A stretch of DNA of 33,253 bases, taken from Ruminococcus sp. (GTDB lineage Bacteria > Bacillota > Clostridia > Oscillospirales > Ruminococcaceae). The position numbers and the translations under genes were made by a program. Under the pieces are notes generated by a model, which saw nothing but the letters and a program-made list of their open reading frames with translations, ran no database searches and was not told where the DNA came from. The stretch lies in the NCBI GenBank assembly GCA_031262835.1, contig JAISGY010000002.1:1-33253 (forward strand). Direction: 5' to 3'. Positions 30,768 to 33,253 of this stretch are shown in pieces; the stretch's first letter is position 1; each line of letters starts with the position of its first letter.

Positions 30768-31889
30768 ATGAGCGAGAAGAATGTTTTAGGGCTGATTTTT
30801 TCCAATCTCCATGATGAAAGCATAAAGGATCTGACTCACCGCCGTACCATGGGATCCGTGATGTTCGGCGGCAGATACCGCCTCATCGACTTTCCGCTGT
30901 CCGCCATGGTGAATTCCGGCGTAGGCGAAGTCGGCGTAATAACCAAGAAGAATTACCAGTCACTCCTTGACCATCTGGGCAACGGACGTGAATGGGATCT
31001 CTCCCGCAAGAACGGCGGTCTGCACCTCCTGCCGCCCTTCTCCCACAATCAGGACGAGGTCTATCACGGCAGACTCGAAGCCCTCTACGGCGTGTGGGAA
31101 TTTGTAACGCGCTCCAATGCGGATTATATCCTGCTGTCGGACTGTGACATTGTAGCTAATATGGACTTCGGAAAGATTATTGATTACCATATCGACAACA
31201 AAGCCGATATCACCGCCGTTTATGCCACAGGCAACGTCCGTATGGATGAAACCAACACCGCGACGGTGCTGGGCGTGAATGACAGCGGGCGTGTGGTGGA
31301 TGTGCTCATCTGCCCGGAAATGTCCGGTGAGTCGAACATTGCCCTGAACGTATATGTTATCGGTAAGGAGATGCTCAAGAGCATCGTCATGGACGCGAAA
31401 CCGCGTAATTTGGTGGATTTTGAGAAAGACGTTGTCCAAGCGCGGCACAAGGATCTCAAGATCATGGGCTACTATTACGACGGGTACTATTCAAGAATTT
31501 CATCAATGGTGACGTATTTTGAAGCGAATATGGCACTCCTTAACCCCGAGAACCGCGCAAAACTCTTCATAGACGGCAAACCCATCTATACAAAAGTGCG
31601 CGACAATCCCCCGGCGAAATACGGTATCAACGCATCGGTGAAGAATTCCCTTATCGGCGACGGCTGTATCATCGAGGGCAGTGTTGAAAACTGTATACTC
31701 TTTAGGGGTGCGAAAATCTCCGCCGGCGCATCGCTTAAAAACTGCATTATCATGCAGGACACCGTAGTGGGGAAGAAATGCGGTCTCGAAAACGTTATAA
31801 CCGACAAGAACGTCATCATCTCCGACGGAAGACTGCTGACAGGCTCAGCGAAGTTCCCGCTCTTTATCGCTAAAGGCGCAGAAATTTAA
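30768..31889 (+). CDS. glgD: GlgD, ADP-glucose pyrophosphorylase accessory subunit
   Basis: A 373-residue GlgC paralogue. It retains [19 protein letters not shown] and the C-terminal beta-helix repeats, but the N-terminal GGxGxRL nucleotide loop is replaced by LGLIFSNLHDES, so it is expected to be catalytically poor. In Firmicutes such as Bacillus, GlgD pairs with GlgC and raises its activity. The ATG at 30768 follows GGGGG. The gene lies directly between glgC and glgA. The 54-base gap to glgA has no obvious terminator or promoter. Confidence 0.95.
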   Translation: MSEKNVLGLIFSNLHDESIKDLTHRRTMGSVMFGGRYRLIDFPLSAMVNSGVGEVGVITKKNYQSLLDHLGNGREWDLSRKNGGLHLLPPFSHNQDEVYHGRLEALYGVWEFVTRSNADYILLSDCDIVANMDFGKIIDYHIDNKADITAVYATGNVRMDETNTATVLGVNDSGRVVDVLICPEMSGESNIALNVYVIGKEMLKSIVMDAKPRNLVDFEKDVVQARHKDLKIMGYYYDGYYSRISSMVTYFEANMALLNPENRAKLFIDGKPIYTKVRDNPPAKYGINASVKNSLIGDGCIIEGSVENCILFRGAKISAGASLKNCIIMQDTVVGKKCGLENVITDKNVIISDGRLLTGSAKFPLFIAKGAEI

Positions 31890-31943
31890 CTTATTTAAAA
31901 ACCCCAAGCAACACCGTTTCTTTGAAAAAAAGGAAGGATTCTT

Positions 31944-33253
31944 ATGAATATACTTTATGCCGCCAGCGAGGCATTGCCGTATTTCGCTTCCGGGGGATTG
32001 GCAGATGTGGCGGGGTCTCTCCCCCCGGCACTCTGCAAAGCCGGACAGGACGCCCGGGTGGTAGTTCCGCTCTATAAGAGTATCAAACCGGAGCTTCGCG
32101 AGAAACTGACGTTCGTCACCAACTTCAACGTGCCTGTTGCATGGCGTCAGCAGTATTGCGGCGTCTATGAGGGTAAAATCGGTCTCACAACCTATTACCT
32201 TATCGACAACGAGTACTATTTCGGACGTGACGGACTGTACGGCTTCTATGACGACTGCGAGCGGTATTGCTTCTTCTCCCGCGCAGTGCTGGAGATGATC
32301 AAGCACATCAACTGGTGTCCGCAGGTCATCAGCTGTAACGATTGGCAGACAGCCCTTGTCCCCGTCTACTACAACTTTTTCTATAAGTACGACCCCGATC
32401 TTCGCGACATAAAAACCGTGTTCACCATCCATAACATCCAGTATCAGGGCAAGTACGGCACCGAGGTACTCAACGAAGTAATGGGTATTCCGCCCTATAT
32501 GGCAAGCACTCTGGAGTATGACGGCTGTGTGAACATGATGAAGGGTGCATTTGAAACGGCTGATAAGATCACCACCGTTTCACCCTCCTATGCGTGGGAA
32601 ATCCTTGATCCGTGGTTCTCCCACGGTCTGGATCGCGCACTTAAAAACAAGCAGTATAAACTGACAGGGTTCCTAAACGGCATTGACGTTGACCTCTATA
32701 ATCCCGAAACCGACCCCGAAATCCCCGCCCATTTCTCGGTCAAGGACCTGTCCGGAAAGCGTAAATGCAAGGACGCTCTGATGAAGGAATTGGGGCTGAC
32801 CGATAATGAAGCCCCCGTCATGGGCATCGTTACGCGTTTCGTGAACCACAAGGGCATTGACCTGATTCGCAGTGTCTTTGAGGACATGGTGCATATGGGC
32901 TATAAATTCGCGATACTCGGCAGCGGTGATAAGATGTATGAAGACTTTTTCCGTGAGATGGCGGCGCGCTATCCCGGTTCGGTTTCCACCACCGTGGGCT
33001 TCATACCCGCACTGTCCCGCCGGATTTATGCCGCCTGCGATATGTTCCTCATGCCGTCCCAGTCCGAACCGTGCGGACTTGCGCAGATGATCTCCCTCCG
33101 CTACGGTACCATCCCCATAGTCCGCGAAACCGGCGGTCTTCGCGATTCCATATCGGACGCGACCGGCGGAGCAGAGGGCGGGAACGGCTTTACGTTCAAA
33201 ACATATAACGCTCACGATATGTTAGATGCCGTGAGCCGCGCACTGACACTCTA
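31944..33253 (+). CDS. glgA: glycogen synthase (ADP-glucose), 3' end outside window
   Basis: A GT5 glycosyltransferase that elongates alpha-1,4-glucan from ADP-glucose. 436 codons are present and the gene runs off the window without a stop; full-length proteins are about 470-480 residues. The N-terminus reads MNILYAASEALPYFASGGLA; the usual KxGGL lysine is replaced in an ASGGLADVAG form. Also seen are CNDWQTALVP, TIHNIQYQG, FLNGIDVDLYNP, the C-domain VTRFVNHKGIDL and the EPCGLAQM...RETGGL motif with the catalytic Glu. The ATG at 31944 has AAGGA upstream. Last visible gene of the glg operon. Confidence 0.95.
   Translation, partial: MNILYAASEALPYFASGGLADVAGSLPPALCKAGQDARVVVPLYKSIKPELREKLTFVTNFNVPVAWRQQYCGVYEGKIGLTTYYLIDNEYYFGRDGLYGFYDDCERYCFFSRAVLEMIKHINWCPQVISCNDWQTALVPVYYNFFYKYDPDLRDIKTVFTIHNIQYQGKYGTEVLNEVMGIPPYMASTLEYDGCVNMMKGAFETADKITTVSPSYAWEILDPWFSHGLDRALKNKQYKLTGFLNGIDVDLYNPETDPEIPAHFSVKDLSGKRKCKDALMKELGLTDNEAPVMGIVTRFVNHKGIDLIRSVFEDMVHMGYKFAILGSGDKMYEDFFREMAARYPGSVSTTVGFIPALSRRIYAACDMFLMPSQSEPCGLAQMISLRYGTIPIVRETGGLRDSISDATGGAEGGNGFTFKTYNAHDMLDAVSRALTL

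Overview
The window looks like chromosomal DNA of an anaerobic, endospore-forming clostridium, probably of the Oscillospiraceae/Ruminococcaceae type. This is inferred from gene content: a SpoIIE phosphatase, a class III ribonucleotide reductase activase, the firmicute-type darA-holB-ricT gene set, a paired glgC/glgD, and consensus Gram-positive promoters and Shine-Dalgarno sites. No rRNA, tRNA, CRISPR array or transposase gene was seen. Genes are tightly packed and no gene-free stretch exceeds 300 bases.

Layout. (a) 1-4.7 kb: a tRNA methylthiotransferase gene (mtaB) whose 5' end is replaced by an unrelated palindromic segment, then on the minus strand an ECF-type sigma factor with its membrane partner, a Dgt-type dGTPase and a 60-residue membrane protein. 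(b) 4.7-11.7 kb: a cell-surface region with a secreted M64-like metallopeptidase, a C-terminally anchored surface protein, a multispanning histidine kinase and an OmpR-type response regulator arranged tail to tail, a TM2-domain protein and a Thr-rich lipoprotein. (c) 11.7-21.2 kb: a CPBP intramembrane protease diverging from a probable eight-gene operon: citrate synthase, membrane protein, lipoprotein, response regulator, histidine kinase, short Orn/Lys/Arg decarboxylase-like protein, darA and holB. (d) 21.2-24.9 kb: ricT, a small membrane protein, an SPFH protein, an FkbM methyltransferase and nrdG. (e) 24.9-27.3 kb: spoIIE. (f) 27.3 kb to the end: the glycogen operon glgB-glgC-glgD-glgA, with glgA cut off by the window edge.

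The most interesting signal is in region (b). Four copies of a 16-bp inverted repeat, TTGAA-N6-TTCAA, occur between genes. Each lies exactly 27 nt from a perfect TATAAT that has no recognisable -35 box. One copy sits symmetrically between two divergent TATAAT boxes, giving five promoters with identical geometry. They face the 60-residue membrane protein, the M64-like peptidase (plus its downstream partner), the response regulator, the TM2 protein and the Thr-rich lipoprotein. The histidine kinase has an ordinary consensus promoter instead. The simplest reading is a compact, self-amplifying two-component regulon for surface proteins in which the response regulator, or another activator, binds the repeat. 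The binding protein is inferred; the motif and spacings are read directly from the sequence.

Other notable points are a spoIIE promoter with the unusual 21-bp spacer known for B. subtilis spoIIE, a heptanucleotide repeat inside a lipoprotein signal peptide, and two very similar GC-rich hairpins placed in divergent intergenic regions.
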